Part shown: positions 1 to 9,336 of the stretch, in pieces
Layout: each line of letters opens with the position of its first letter
Numbering within the stretch: the first letter of the stretch is position 1
Origin: Pseudo-nitzschia pungens
Taxonomy: Eukaryota; Bacillariophyta; Bacillariophyceae; Bacillariales; Bacillariaceae
DNA length: 64,000 nucleotides
Direction: 5' to 3'
Assembly: GCA_037355855.1 (NCBI GenBank)
Contig: CM074767.1
Span: 2,294,001 to 2,358,000 of the forward strand
Made by a program: the position numbers and the translations under genes
The notes under the pieces: model-generated
The model's database searches: none
What the model was told of the DNA's origin: nothing
Seen by the model: only the letters and a program-made list of their open reading frames with translations

Positions 1-864
1 TGTGTAGGAGAGTGTACTGGGGCTACAGGCAGTAACATCCAATAGCTGACTAACAGGTGCTAAGCTGTGTGCTAAATGGTTAGCAACAGGCTTAGCAACA
101 GGCTTAGCAACAGGCTTAGCAACAGGCTTAGCAACAGGCTTAGCAACAGGCTTAGCAACAGGCTTAGCAACAGGCTTAGCAACAGGCTTAGCAACAGGCT
201 TAGCAACAGACCTATCCTGTTTGGTATGGGTGCTAACAAGAAGTTACTAGGGTCGTCGCGTACAATTTGTACCAATCGTACGTACCCCGAGTATAGCACC
301 CGTAATGGTGTAGCTAAATGCTACAGGGTTAGGGTTGCTAAGCTACGATATACTGGAAGATGCTAACCTACCATGATACCATGCTAAGATACTACGCTAC
401 CGCCGGGGTCGGGTCATTGGTGTATAATATGTACTATGACCGGATACCTGACCCAGACAGTTTCCCAACGAGCTAGCACGATTGGATATAATTAAGCCTA
501 GCTACGCTACTCCGTGCTAGCTACGCTACTCCTTACGCTATGCTACTCCGTAGAATACAGTACTGGAGCTACAGAGCTCTATTATTCTACGAGTTATCGG
601 AGCGCTGTCACGATACAGAGCTGAGCGCTTTGGCTCAGCTCCCTCTTTATTCACTCTTTTCTTTTCACTCTAAAATAAACAACTATCATGCCCTCCCCTT
701 TCGATCGATTCCGATGTACCTCTAGGGAAGTACCTTGTAGTAACTAAGTGTATGCAATAGAGACCGAACAGTATCTTCTGTAGTCTCACTATTTGCCAGG
801 ACTCTATGTGCTATTGTTGTTATTGCAATCCCCTTATTATTGCTGACAAGCAAATATCAACGCA
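1..864 (+). mobile_element. copia-type LTR (family A), truncated by the window start
   Basis: This is the reverse complement of the LTRs at 36723-37612 and 47242-48112, matching through the 12-base repeat array, the CGTACCCCGAGTA block and the closing AATATCAACGCA. About 45 bases of the outer end lie before the window. In this orientation the parent element would be coded on the plus strand to the left, and 865 onward would be flanking DNA. No primer-binding site follows, so this is a 3' LTR or a solo LTR. The target-site duplication cannot be checked. Confidence 0.85.
80..209. repeat. 12-base tandem array (TTAGCAACAGGC), about 11 units
   Basis: Near-perfect copies of TTAGCAACAGGC occupy this stretch inside the LTR. 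The matching LTRs at 37347-37480 and 47896-47972 hold about 9 and 5 perfect units plus two variants reading CTGTATGCTAAG. The array therefore changes length between LTR copies. The reading frames through it (SNRL or LSLL repeats) are products of the repeat, not genes. Confidence 0.95.
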
Positions 865-1849
865 ACAGAGGACAAAACCACTATCGCTGGCCAGTCTGTT
901 ACTCATCTTCTCCAAACACACACCAGTCCTCACAACTGGACACTCTGCTAACATGCTTACATTTTTGTCTCCTTCATGTCCTCTGCCTCATTCCCTTTTG
1001 TCATCTGGGGCGTTCTCTTCAGAGATGCCATTGGCAATATGCAGAGTCCCAACAACCTCAACTCAACCTTTACAGATCCCACACATCCTTGCCTATTTCA
1101 AACACCAAACATGGGGCGCATCTTCCAGCTGATATCACCCAACAACATGGGGCGTACTTGCCCAACAACATAGGGCGCATCTTCATGCTCTGTGCCATCA
1201 CTCATCCACATGGGGCGCATCTGACCTGCGCTATTGCCCATCCCTTTTATTCAACGTGGGGCGCAACCTATGCGCTATTGCCCATATTGGCTTTCATTTA
1301 TTTCTGCCTGTGTCACAGCTCCAACATGTCCATGACAACGAAGAAAGATTCTCTTGCTTCCCTGATCATAGATGGGGTGTGTTAAATTGTAACCATGACA
1401 CGATTCATTGCATACACGCACCATGCGCGAAATAGTTTTCTACAGGGTTTTCCAGTACTGATTGTACACTGACAGCAAACTTCTATGTACAATTTGTACA
1501 CAAAAAACAAACAGCAAACACAACAAGACAGCAACGTCGATTCCTTGACAAGATTGTTGTCCACACTTCTTTAGTTTAACTCTGATTTGAATACCTTGAT
1601 ACCTACATCCTGCTCCCTGAGCAACTCCCTGTAGAACTACAAGCCTAGGATCTAACTGACTGTGCCAAGTGGTAGTTAGAATAGATCCGGCCAACTGTCT
1701 TCCCCTTTGGTCGTAGTGGTGATCTGAGACTATCGATAGAACAGACTGGCACCTACACCGGTTTGCAGGCCTTTACCATTACAACCAGTAACAATATCTC
1801 CAAGCTTGCTCCTTATTCCCTAAGCTAAGTTCAGCTACATTTTAACACT
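865..1849. other. Non-coding stretch with a dispersed CATGGGGCGCA motif
   Basis: No credible gene was found. Between about 1108 and 1275 the motif CATGGGGCGCA or a one-base variant recurs five times at irregular spacing. Around 1430-1500 there is weak likeness to the LINE 5' region (TTTTCTACAG followed by TTCCAGTACTGATT). Open frames here have biased, non-protein-like composition. Confidence 0.5.
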
Positions 1850-2176
1850 AAGAGTTGGGGTATGTGGATTTGGTACAAATCATACTTGAGGGGCCTAGCA
1901 TCCTGTCTAGTAGCATCCTGTTTAGTATCGCCTTTTTGGTTATTCAGTTCCGTTCTTATCTTAGCATCCTGTATATCTTATAATACAGGGCTGCTAAGAG
2001 TTGGGGTATGTAAATCTGGTACAAATCCTACTTGAGGGGCCTAGCATCCTGTTTAGTATCGCCTTCTTGGTTCTTCAGTTCTGTTCTTATCTTAGCATCC
2101 TGTATATCTTATATCATAGGGCTGCTAGGAGTTGGGGTATGTAAATCTGGTACAAATCCTACTTGAGGGGCATAGC
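1850..2176. repeat. Family C tandem repeat, about 2.4 units of ~130-140 bp
   Basis: Units run from GTTGGGGTATG through TACTTGAGGGGCCTAGCATC and TAGTATCGCC to a CTTATCTTAGCATCCTGTA block. The same family lies at 24140-24235, 34575-35110 and, reversed, at 18490-18550, 24285-24360 and 58298-58680. At 34.6-35.2 kb it runs straight into a B repeat, so it is probably a tandemly expanded end of that LTR-like unit. Confidence 0.8.
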
Positions 2177-2504
2177 TGTTACGGTCTAGAGTAAAAATTT
2201 CAGAGTGGTATAAAATTGTGAATGTTTAGATACTTTACGGAATATTGTTACGCGGATTAAGAATGATAACATATAAAATTTGCGGTCGCGAGCATAGCCA
2301 CATTTTGGCATGCTCTGCCATAAATGTTGATTCATTGTCGATTCCCACGATTAGGCATATATTTCCTTCTGGGACTCGACCACAATAATTAACACATATA
2401 ATACAATGTATTCATGAACGTAGATTGCCATATATAATATTCATGATGTGGGATTCAGTCAATTATTCAGTCGTGACTCGTGCTAGCTACGCTAGCCCGT
2501 CACA
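2177..2504 (-). repeat. 3' LTR of the Ty3/gypsy element
   Basis: On the plus strand it starts TGTTACGG and ends CGTCACA, and matches 15570-15897 with about five mismatches. On the element's own strand it is the downstream LTR and carries a TATATATGG stretch. No clear polypurine tract adjoins its inner edge at 2505. Confidence 0.93.
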
Positions 2505-2533
2505 TAATGCCTCATGATTGAATGAACCCATAC

Positions 2534-3417
2534 TTAAGCTGACCAGTGAATTGTCGAGGGTTCTGATTGATCGATAGGAGTTGGTTCCTTGTAAGAGGTC
2601 AGCTTTCGGATATTAACGGTTTCAACGGTCGTTGGAGTCTTTTGAATCCGGACAGTACCATTGTCATTAACTTGGGCAATAGTCAATGGTCCTGTCTTTC
2701 GCGGCTGTAGCTTGTCTGGGTCGGGCTCTTGCATCCATACCTTTTCATTGGGTTGGAAGGTATGTTCCTTGCGCTTCGCATTGTCTTTGAGCAGAGCCTT
2801 GTTAATACCTTGCTGTCTTAGTTGTTGCAGTGCCAATAGGTTAGAGGTTAGTGGCAGATCTATTAGCATGTCCCGATTGAATACAAGGGATCCAGGGGAT
2901 GCTTGTAAGGCAGCATTGACAGCACATCTGGAGGCATGCATACAAGTAGAAAGGGCATTGTCCATGAGCTGACTGGCTCTGGTGTTTGCTTGTGGAGGAT
3001 TAACATGCACGAGGACTCGTAGGATATCAGCAACTGTGTGATGGACGCGCTCGCATATGGCATTTGATTGGGGGTTCTTCACTGTTGTAGGAACTGAGTG
3101 AATTCCATACTGCTTGAGGGTAGTTTGAAATTCAGCTCCTATAAACTCACCACCATTGTCATGGATACATCTGATAGGTCTTGGGTATCTTGCGAGCCAG
3201 CAGTTCTTGAATTGGTCAGATACATGCTGAGAGGACTTGTCCCTGATTCTGATAATTTCAAGGAGATTCGTGACTGGATCAATACAAGTGAGGGCCTTGA
3301 AGTTATAGTTCTTGCCTTGGGCTGTAATTTTCCACGGGCCTATTAAATCCACATGTACTTCGTAGAATGGGGACAGTGGCGCTTCTTTTGGTGGCAGTTT
3401 GCCATATTGGGAGTTCT
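2534..3417 (-). pseudogene. Gypsy integrase, catalytic core and C-terminus
   Basis: The minus-strand frame continues the integrase interrupted at 3417/9320. It holds the three acidic catalytic residues of a retroviral-type integrase: D in VDLIGPW, D in HDNGGEF, and E in NAICERVHH with 35 residues between the last two. A basic C-terminal part with VRIQK and VNIRKL strands follows, ending in stop at 2534. No chromodomain is visible. The zinc-binding N-terminus lies beyond the LINE insertion at about 9320-9450, so the protein cannot be made as it stands. Confidence 0.9.
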
Positions 3418-3819
3418 ACAATTTTGCGACGCGCGATTTTGTCCGACGTTCCGATGTTCCAGTACTTAAAACACGTAGTTTTCTACACACATTTCCCCTT
3501 TAATATCTCCCTCACTTCTAAAGCTCCTACAACAACACCAAGCACTACACCTATTAACAGTGACCTCCTCTATCTGATTCTGCTGTTTGTTTGGCTGCTC
3601 CTTGCTTCCTTTGGTTGCTTTGGTTCCTTGTTTCCTGTCGGTCGGTCGATCGATTCGGCAGCAACACAAGCAAACAAGGACACATAATTTTCTACAGCGC
3701 TCCCAGTACTAATTCTACAGCAGCTCTGTCGGCAAGCAACAAGCAACACGACCGAAAACAAGGACACATAATTTTCGAGCTCGGTTTGTTTTTCTATCTG
3801 TTTCCAAGCTACCTGATTA

Positions 3820-4760
3820 TTTAACGCTATACAGTCTTTCAAGCCCCTTAAGTGATATCCACTTAATGTTCTACATTCTTCAAGGTTCCTTGCTGAGTTC
3901 CCTAAATCTTTTCAAGTTGAAGTTGTCGAACACATACATACCCCCCTCTCTAGAAGGTCCCTCGCGAGCATATCTTCCAGTTCCCCCTTTATTTTCAAGC
4001 CAATTGCCCACTACTCCTTAAGTGTTTATCACTTAAGAGTACCCCTGTTTCCTAGCCAAGCCCCCTAGTCCTTAAGTGTTTTCGCTTAAGGCTCCCCTAC
4101 TACATCTGTTTTCGAGCCAAGACCAACCGATCCCTAAGTACCTACTACTTAGTGTACTCTTGTTTCCAAGACTACAGCTACTATCGCCCCTTGTTTTCAA
4201 GACTACAATTCTCCTGGTCCCTAAGTGTTCGCGAGTTCCCTGCTCCCTAAGTGTTTTCGCTCTTAAGCAACCCCAACTTGAACTTCAAGTTCGACACTGT
4301 TTTCAAGACACAAGCCTCCCCCTGGTCCCTAGATCTATCTATTAAAGCCCCTGTTTTCAAGCAAGCAGCTTCTCTGATCCCTAAGTGTCTCGCTCAAGGT
4401 ACCTGTTTTCAAGCCAATTGCCCCTGGATACTGATTCCACTTATAAGTACTCGCGAGTTTGAACTTCAAGTTCCCTCCTGAGCCTTTTAAGTGTGCCCTG
4501 TCATTGACTTCCCCCGGTCCCTAAGTGTTCCTACTACAGCCCCTGTTTTCAAGCAAGAAGCTTCCCTGGTCCCTAAGTGTCTCGCTCAAGGTCCCTGTTT
4601 TCAAGCCAATTGCCCCTGGATACTGTTTCCACTTATAAGTACTCGGGAGTTTGAACTTCAAGTTCCCTCCTGAGCCTTTTAAGTGTGCCCTGCCATTGAT
4701 ATTCCCCGGTCCCTAAGTGTTCCTACTAAAGCCCCTGTTTTCAAGCCACTAGCTTCCCGG
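3820..4760 (+). promoter_or_regulatory. Hairpin-rich 5' untranslated repeat region of the LINE
   Basis: Short perfect inverted repeats recur: TTAAGTG/CACTTAA near 3850, CTTAAGTG/CACTTAAG near 4019, CCTTAAG/CTTAAGG near 4070 and CTAAGTA/TACTTAG near 4135, each with a loop of roughly 5-8 bases. From about 4330 to 4740 a ~190-base block (CCTGTTTTCAAGC ... CCCTAAGTGT) is repeated roughly twice. The same hairpin logic is found in the short elements. Whether it serves transcription, translation or RNA packaging is unknown. Confidence 0.65.
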
Positions 4761-5221
4761 TGGGCTGCTGTATTTCAATTCGAACCGTATCCGATTCGAA
4801 TTTGCAAGCCTACAAGCCTACACGATTTGCAGTAGCTGCAAAATTGTTCAAATTTGCACAATTTTCAAGCTAGGAGTACAGTACGAGTACAAGCCTACAC
4901 GATTTGCCGAGTACAAGCCTACAAGCTACACGATTTGCAGAGCTCTTCCGCGCGCAGAGTTTTTGTGCTCCAAGTGTGAGACAAATTTTGCTCGTTTTTT
5001 AGCAAAAATTTCTGAGTTCCCCAGTGACTTTTGTGGGTGTGCTCCAGTATATTTTTTGGATCCACAGGGACCTTTTCCTTGTCCAGACCAAGGTTACCCT
5101 TGTTGTTGCTGCTGTACCCTGTTTCCAGGCTACACCCATCTGTATATATACATACAGGTTAACACTGACAGCCTACCAGCGCCCGAGCCAACACGCCTAT
5201 TCAGACGATCCTAGCCCCACC

Positions 5222-8179
5222 ATGCCTCCCCCCCCGCCAGCTTCCAGGCGAAAAAGGTCTACCTTGGCTAACACTCCTTCAAACAAACGCACCTTTACGG
5301 GGACCCCTTCCCGCCGACTACCTGCTGGTTCCGTTCTTCAGGCTACTCCCTCTCCCCCTCCCTCTCCCCGTACAGCTAGGGATTCACTCCCTTCTGATGA
5401 TGATATGTCCTTCACTTCTGCTGTGTCTACTGGTGCACTAGATGACGTTGATATGAGCACTGAGCAGTCAGGCACTGGGCATTCAGACACAGGGCATTCA
5501 GGCAGTGGGCAGTCCGACAGTGGGACGTCTGACAGTGGGAAGTCCAACAGTGGGAAGTCCAACAGTGGAAATTCCAACAGTGGGACGTCCAACAGTGGGA
5601 AGCCCAACAGTGGAACGTCCAACAGTGCCACGTCTAGGGATGGCCAGCCAGGCTCTGAGCACTCAGACTCTAAGCACCCTCCTTCCAAGGTCTCTCCTTC
5701 CAAGTCTAGTCTGAAACAAGCTACTCTTGCATTTCTTTCTGACACACCGTCTGCAGAGCGACATGCCCTGCGCAAGAAAGCCCTGGCTGCTGCCAACAAA
5801 GCTCACTCAGATTCCTTCCTCTGGTGCTTCTACGGTAAGGGGCCTTTTACTGGTCGTGCTTCCATTCCCACCCCTATCCACACTCTTCGTAAAACTCCAG
5901 CAGGATCCCGGCTATGGACTGGGTGTCCTAGTCCCACTCACTTCTTCAGCAAGAAAGATGGGAATGACAAGAAATCCATCCATGATGTCTGTCAGTCTGC
6001 CATCCCTCCAGCATATGCTCAAGCTTTTCCTGACAACCCTGAGTGGAGAACTGCTTCTGTGGAGTCCCTGGTTTCCCTTGCTTCTCTCTGCTTTCAAGCC
6101 TCTGCAGACTGGACCAAGCAACCTTCAGGCCATGCTCTGAAGAGATGTCTTATTGGTTTGGCCCAGATGTCTCCTGAGTGTTTTGATGACCTGTATTGTG
6201 AAGGTAACCTTTTGCCCAGCACTGAAGGAAGAGTTTGGTTGGCAGCCAATCAGGTGCTTGGCTCCCACTGGCATTTCAAGAAGCGACCTCCTACACCTGC
6301 GCCAACTGCAGTTGATGATGCTTCCACTTCCAAATCAGTGTCCTTTCTTCCTGGTGGTGGTGATGCTACTGTCTTGTCCTCCTCTGCTGGGCATTTCCTC
6401 CAACGCCGAGGGGTTTGCTCCAGTGATTCTAGAGCTCCAGTGGATGTCACTGCTGGCACCAAGTGTTCTCATAGTTCTTATGTCACTCTGTCCCTTCCAA
6501 GGTTGATGTCACAACGCCCTGGGGAGCTATATGATGAGCTGCTCAAGTCTCTCAAGGAAGCTTTGGATCTTCTATGGACTGTTGACAAGCGCCTGGTGTT
6601 GTATGTTTTTCCCTCCAGAGCCAGGCTCAACCCCAAGGCCAAGCCTGTTACCAAGTTTTGGACGACACTTCCTGACAGGAAGACCTTGGAATTGTATGTT
6701 GCTCAGCTCTGGCTTCGCAGTAGAACTGCCCCTCATCTACGCTTCTTTTTGGGACACAGTGCTTCCCTGGAGAAACTCTTTTCAGCACAATTGCTCCAGA
6801 GGCTCAGAGACCGTGACATGGAGCTGAAATATGACCACATACAGGCCCCAGTTGTTGTCACCTGTGGCTTTCTCCTTGGATCTTACATGCAGAGTTTTGA
6901 TCTTGACCACTACAACGAATTGCTTCAGACTCATCCCAGGTTTCAGGCCTGTCCTATTGCTGTTATCAGGAAGAATATCAGTCTTGACAACTCCAGAACT
7001 CCTGATCCCAATCCGGTTCTGGCTGCTCATGTTTTATGTGATGCAACAAAGCGCGCCCACACTGTTAAGCTCCTCAAAGCCCAGTTCAACCGTTGCAAAC
7101 CTTCAGACATTGCCTCGTTACCTGATGGTAAATTCTACAAGTTTATTGAGACAGCTACCAATCCTTCTGACAGACCTCTTCCCCCCTCCAAGCTCAAGAC
7201 TGTTCGCCAGGCTAAGCACCGCCAAGCCAAATTTATTGAGAGCCATGAAACTGCTCCTGTTTTGGGGGTAGTTGATCTTGATCTCCCAGTTGACTTGGGC
7301 CAAGGGCTGGGTTTGAAGACACTGCGCAGTGTGCTTCTGGGCATCAGAACCCGTGACAATTGGTCATGGCCTCTTTTTCTTTCTGTTGATACCAGTTCAT
7401 ACCGAGGCGAGATCCTTGCTTTGTACAATATCACTACCAAGGCTGAAGCAATGGCCATGTTGTCTTTCCTGCCTATTATACTGGAAGCTCATTATGGTTC
7501 TTGTGTTCGACAATGGTTCTCTTCTGAGTGCTTGACTGAAATGGAAGCCTACCATTGGGATGCTGCTGCCAATTGTGTTGTGGAAACTGAACCTGCTGCA
7601 GATCCAATGCAGGATGACTCTCTTCCCTTTTTTGGTGATGGGGATGCAAGAGATTGGGAACTTGTTGATGATGACTTGTCAGTTGACCTTGCCCCAGACC
7701 TCACCTTTGATCTAGATCTGCACTTTAACCTCCAAGCCCGTGCTGACAGTGGTGGTGGAGGATTTGATGATTCTCAATCCATGGATACTTTAGCAACCGG
7801 TACTTCCAATCTCACTGATGTCCAGGCTTCAGCGCCTGCAGGTGGTGTTCCTACTGGAGGTGATCCTACCCATGTGGCCAAGGCTGATGCCTCTCCTGGT
7901 ATTCCTCCTGAAGTTCCCCCTGCAGTTCCTGACCCTCCCCATAATGCCATGGCTGGTGACCTCCCTGTGGCCTCTCCTGATTCCTCAACTGCAGTTCCTG
8001 CTGCCGGTGGTGGGGAAGATGCAGCCTCTGCATTGAGGCTTGGAGTTGCTGCAATTGCATTCTCTTCCAGTCATGATGCTAGTGTCAGTGAATTGAGCCA
8101 TGCCAATGTCTCCACCAAATCAGCTCCGGCAACTCTTTCTTCCGTGCGACAGACTCGGTTTCCTTCTGATCATGGTTAG
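5222..8179 (+). CDS. LINE ORF1 protein (985 aa)
   Basis: First in-frame ATG, in a CCACCATGC context; the frame is open upstream to 5024 but without an ATG. Residues 1-80 are Pro/Ser-rich. At about 80-140 there is a run of five-residue repeats of the type SNSGK coded by a 15-base tandem repeat (5465-5640). A long middle part (about 170-800) looks like an ordinary folded protein, with many hydrophobic segments such as YVTLSLPRLM and SVLLGIRTRDNWSWPLFLSV. The C-terminal ~180 residues are acidic, then Pro/Ala-rich. No CCHC knuckle, RRM or polymerase motif could be recognised. By position it corresponds to the ORF1 RNA-binding protein of other non-LTR elements, but that is inference. The stop overlaps the ORF2 start. 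Confidence 0.8.
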   Translation: MPPPPPASRRKRSTLANTPSNKRTFTGTPSRRLPAGSVLQATPSPPPSPRTARDSLPSDDDMSFTSAVSTGALDDVDMSTEQSGTGHSDTGHSGSGQSDSGTSDSGKSNSGKSNSGNSNSGTSNSGKPNSGTSNSATSRDGQPGSEHSDSKHPPSKVSPSKSSLKQATLAFLSDTPSAERHALRKKALAAANKAHSDSFLWCFYGKGPFTGRASIPTPIHTLRKTPAGSRLWTGCPSPTHFFSKKDGNDKKSIHDVCQSAIPPAYAQAFPDNPEWRTASVESLVSLASLCFQASADWTKQPSGHALKRCLIGLAQMSPECFDDLYCEGNLLPSTEGRVWLAANQVLGSHWHFKKRPPTPAPTAVDDASTSKSVSFLPGGGDATVLSSSAGHFLQRRGVCSSDSRAPVDVTAGTKCSHSSYVTLSLPRLMSQRPGELYDELLKSLKEALDLLWTVDKRLVLYVFPSRARLNPKAKPVTKFWTTLPDRKTLELYVAQLWLRSRTAPHLRFFLGHSASLEKLFSAQLLQRLRDRDMELKYDHIQAPVVVTCGFLLGSYMQSFDLDHYNELLQTHPRFQACPIAVIRKNISLDNSRTPDPNPVLAAHVLCDATKRAHTVKLLKAQFNRCKPSDIASLPDGKFYKFIETATNPSDRPLPPSKLKTVRQAKHRQAKFIESHETAPVLGVVDLDLPVDLGQGLGLKTLRSVLLGIRTRDNWSWPLFLSVDTSSYRGEILALYNITTKAEAMAMLSFLPIILEAHYGSCVRQWFSSECLTEMEAYHWDAAANCVVETEPAADPMQDDSLPFFGDGDARDWELVDDDLSVDLAPDLTFDLDLHFNLQARADSGGGGFDDSQSMDTLATGTSNLTDVQASAPAGGVPTGGDPTHVAKADASPGIPPEVPPAVPDPPHNAMAGDLPVASPDSSTAVPAAGGGEDAASALRLGVAAIAFSSSHDASVSELSHANVSTKSAPATLSSVRQTRFPSDHG

Positions 8180-9296
8180 CTCTTCTGAGATGAGGTGTGA
8201 TGGGATGCCTTCCAATCCAAATCCCATCAATGCTTCTCCTGTTTCTCCCTTTTCCCCCTCCGACTCTTCCCCTGTCCCTCATTTTGTCCAATTAACTCTT
8301 CATGGAGAATCTCTTGCTGCTAAGGATTCTGACACTTTTGGTCATTCCTTCCCTCAAGCTCCATCCTCTAACTCCACCATCATCACATTCCAAAACATTG
8401 GACCACAGCGCAGAGCTGCCTTTATGTCCATGTCCAAGCACAACGCCCGTCAATTTGTCAAGAGCAATGCCAGTGTGGCTCTTTTTGCTGAACATTGTTT
8501 GAATGAATCCAAACTCCTGCCCTGTGATCTTTTCAATCGGCGCATGAAGAATGTCAGTCCCTCAAGTTTTTCCTATCTTGCCAACAACAAGCATGAAGCT
8601 TCTGACTGTTCATGGCTTCAGCCTGGTGGTACAGGACTTTCCATTGATCAACTGTTCAGTTCCCACAAGATTGCCCATGGGGCTGATCCTTCTGGTCTTG
8701 GAAGATGGTCCTTTGTCAAGTTTCAGGGCAGGGATGGTTACACTGTCACTATGTTTTCTGCTTACTGCCCTGTTGAAAATGACAGGGATCTTGGTTCCGT
8801 CTGGAATCAACAGTACCGATACTTTCAAGCAGCTGAAAATCTTTTCAGTCCCAACCCATGCATTCTCTTTCACAGGGATTTGACTGCTGCCCTTAAGGTC
8901 TGTCTGGGTGCAGGTGACCAGGTCATTCTTGGGATTGATCAAAATGCTGATGTTCGGACTGATGGCTTGTCTTTTGAGCTCCAGGCTCTTGGTTTCAGAG
9001 ATGCCATTCTTACCCTTCATAGTACGTCTTCTCCTCCTGCCACTCACAACCGCAACACTACCCGAACACCAATTGATGCCATTTGGGTCTCTGAGAATGT
9101 TGATGTTCTCAGGGCTGGGTATTGTCCCTTTGGTGGTGCCTATGGAATGGAATCTGACCACAGAATGCTTTGGATTGAAGTCTGTAATTGCAGCCTCATG
9201 GGCAAACACCTGCCACCTCCCGTGAGCTTCTCTCATTCCAAACTCCAGTCCTCCCACCCTCATCTAGTTTCACCTTTGGTGATTAAAGTTATTTAA
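8172..9296 (+). CDS. LINE ORF2 reduced to an APE-type endonuclease (374 aa)
   Basis: The start chosen is the ATG at 8172, which overlaps the ORF1 stop (ATGGTTAG); the frame is open from an earlier ATG at 8100. The exonuclease-endonuclease-phosphatase fold motifs are all present: N75 (TFQN), E107 (LFAEH), D256 and N258 (GIDQN), D302 (PIDAIW) and D329-H330 (ESDHRML). In LINEs this enzyme nicks the target and provides the primer. In complete elements the RT follows in the same protein. Here the frame stops 44 residues after the SDH motif and the 3' tail begins 7 bases later. The endonuclease therefore looks intact but has no RT partner in cis. Confidence 0.85.
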   Translation: MVSSSEMRCDGMPSNPNPINASPVSPFSPSDSSPVPHFVQLTLHGESLAAKDSDTFGHSFPQAPSSNSTIITFQNIGPQRRAAFMSMSKHNARQFVKSNASVALFAEHCLNESKLLPCDLFNRRMKNVSPSSFSYLANNKHEASDCSWLQPGGTGLSIDQLFSSHKIAHGADPSGLGRWSFVKFQGRDGYTVTMFSAYCPVENDRDLGSVWNQQYRYFQAAENLFSPNPCILFHRDLTAALKVCLGAGDQVILGIDQNADVRTDGLSFELQALGFRDAILTLHSTSSPPATHNRNTTRTPIDAIWVSENVDVLRAGYCPFGGAYGMESDHRMLWIEVCNCSLMGKHLPPPVSFSHSKLQSSHPHLVSPLVIKVI

Positions 9297-9336
9297 ATAC
9301 GTATATTATTATTATTATTGCCATATTGGGAGTTCT

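Larger units (their letters stand above)
3418..9319 (+). mobile_element. LINE-like element with ORF1 and endonuclease but no reverse transcriptase
   Basis: The element is bounded by 17-base target-site duplications (GCCATATTGGGAGTTCT at 3401-3417 and 9320-9336) and ends in an (ATT)n tail at 9303-9319. These are the marks of target-primed reverse transcription. A 1.8-kb 5' region rich in small hairpins precedes ORF1 (5222-8179) and ORF2 (8172-9296). ORF2 has only an APE-type endonuclease, and no RT follows before the tail. Its first ~100 bases, including TTTTGTCCGACGTTCCGATG, match the 5' ends of the 2-kb elements at 11680, 27110 (reversed) and 38155. It has inserted into the integrase of the gypsy element. 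Confidence 0.9.

Noticed and set aside
76..366. Open frames with SNRL or LSLL repeats over the 12-base arrays (also 37350-37601, 47898-48101)
   Set aside because: Pure read-through of a 12-base repeat inside an LTR; no start context, no non-repeat coding part.
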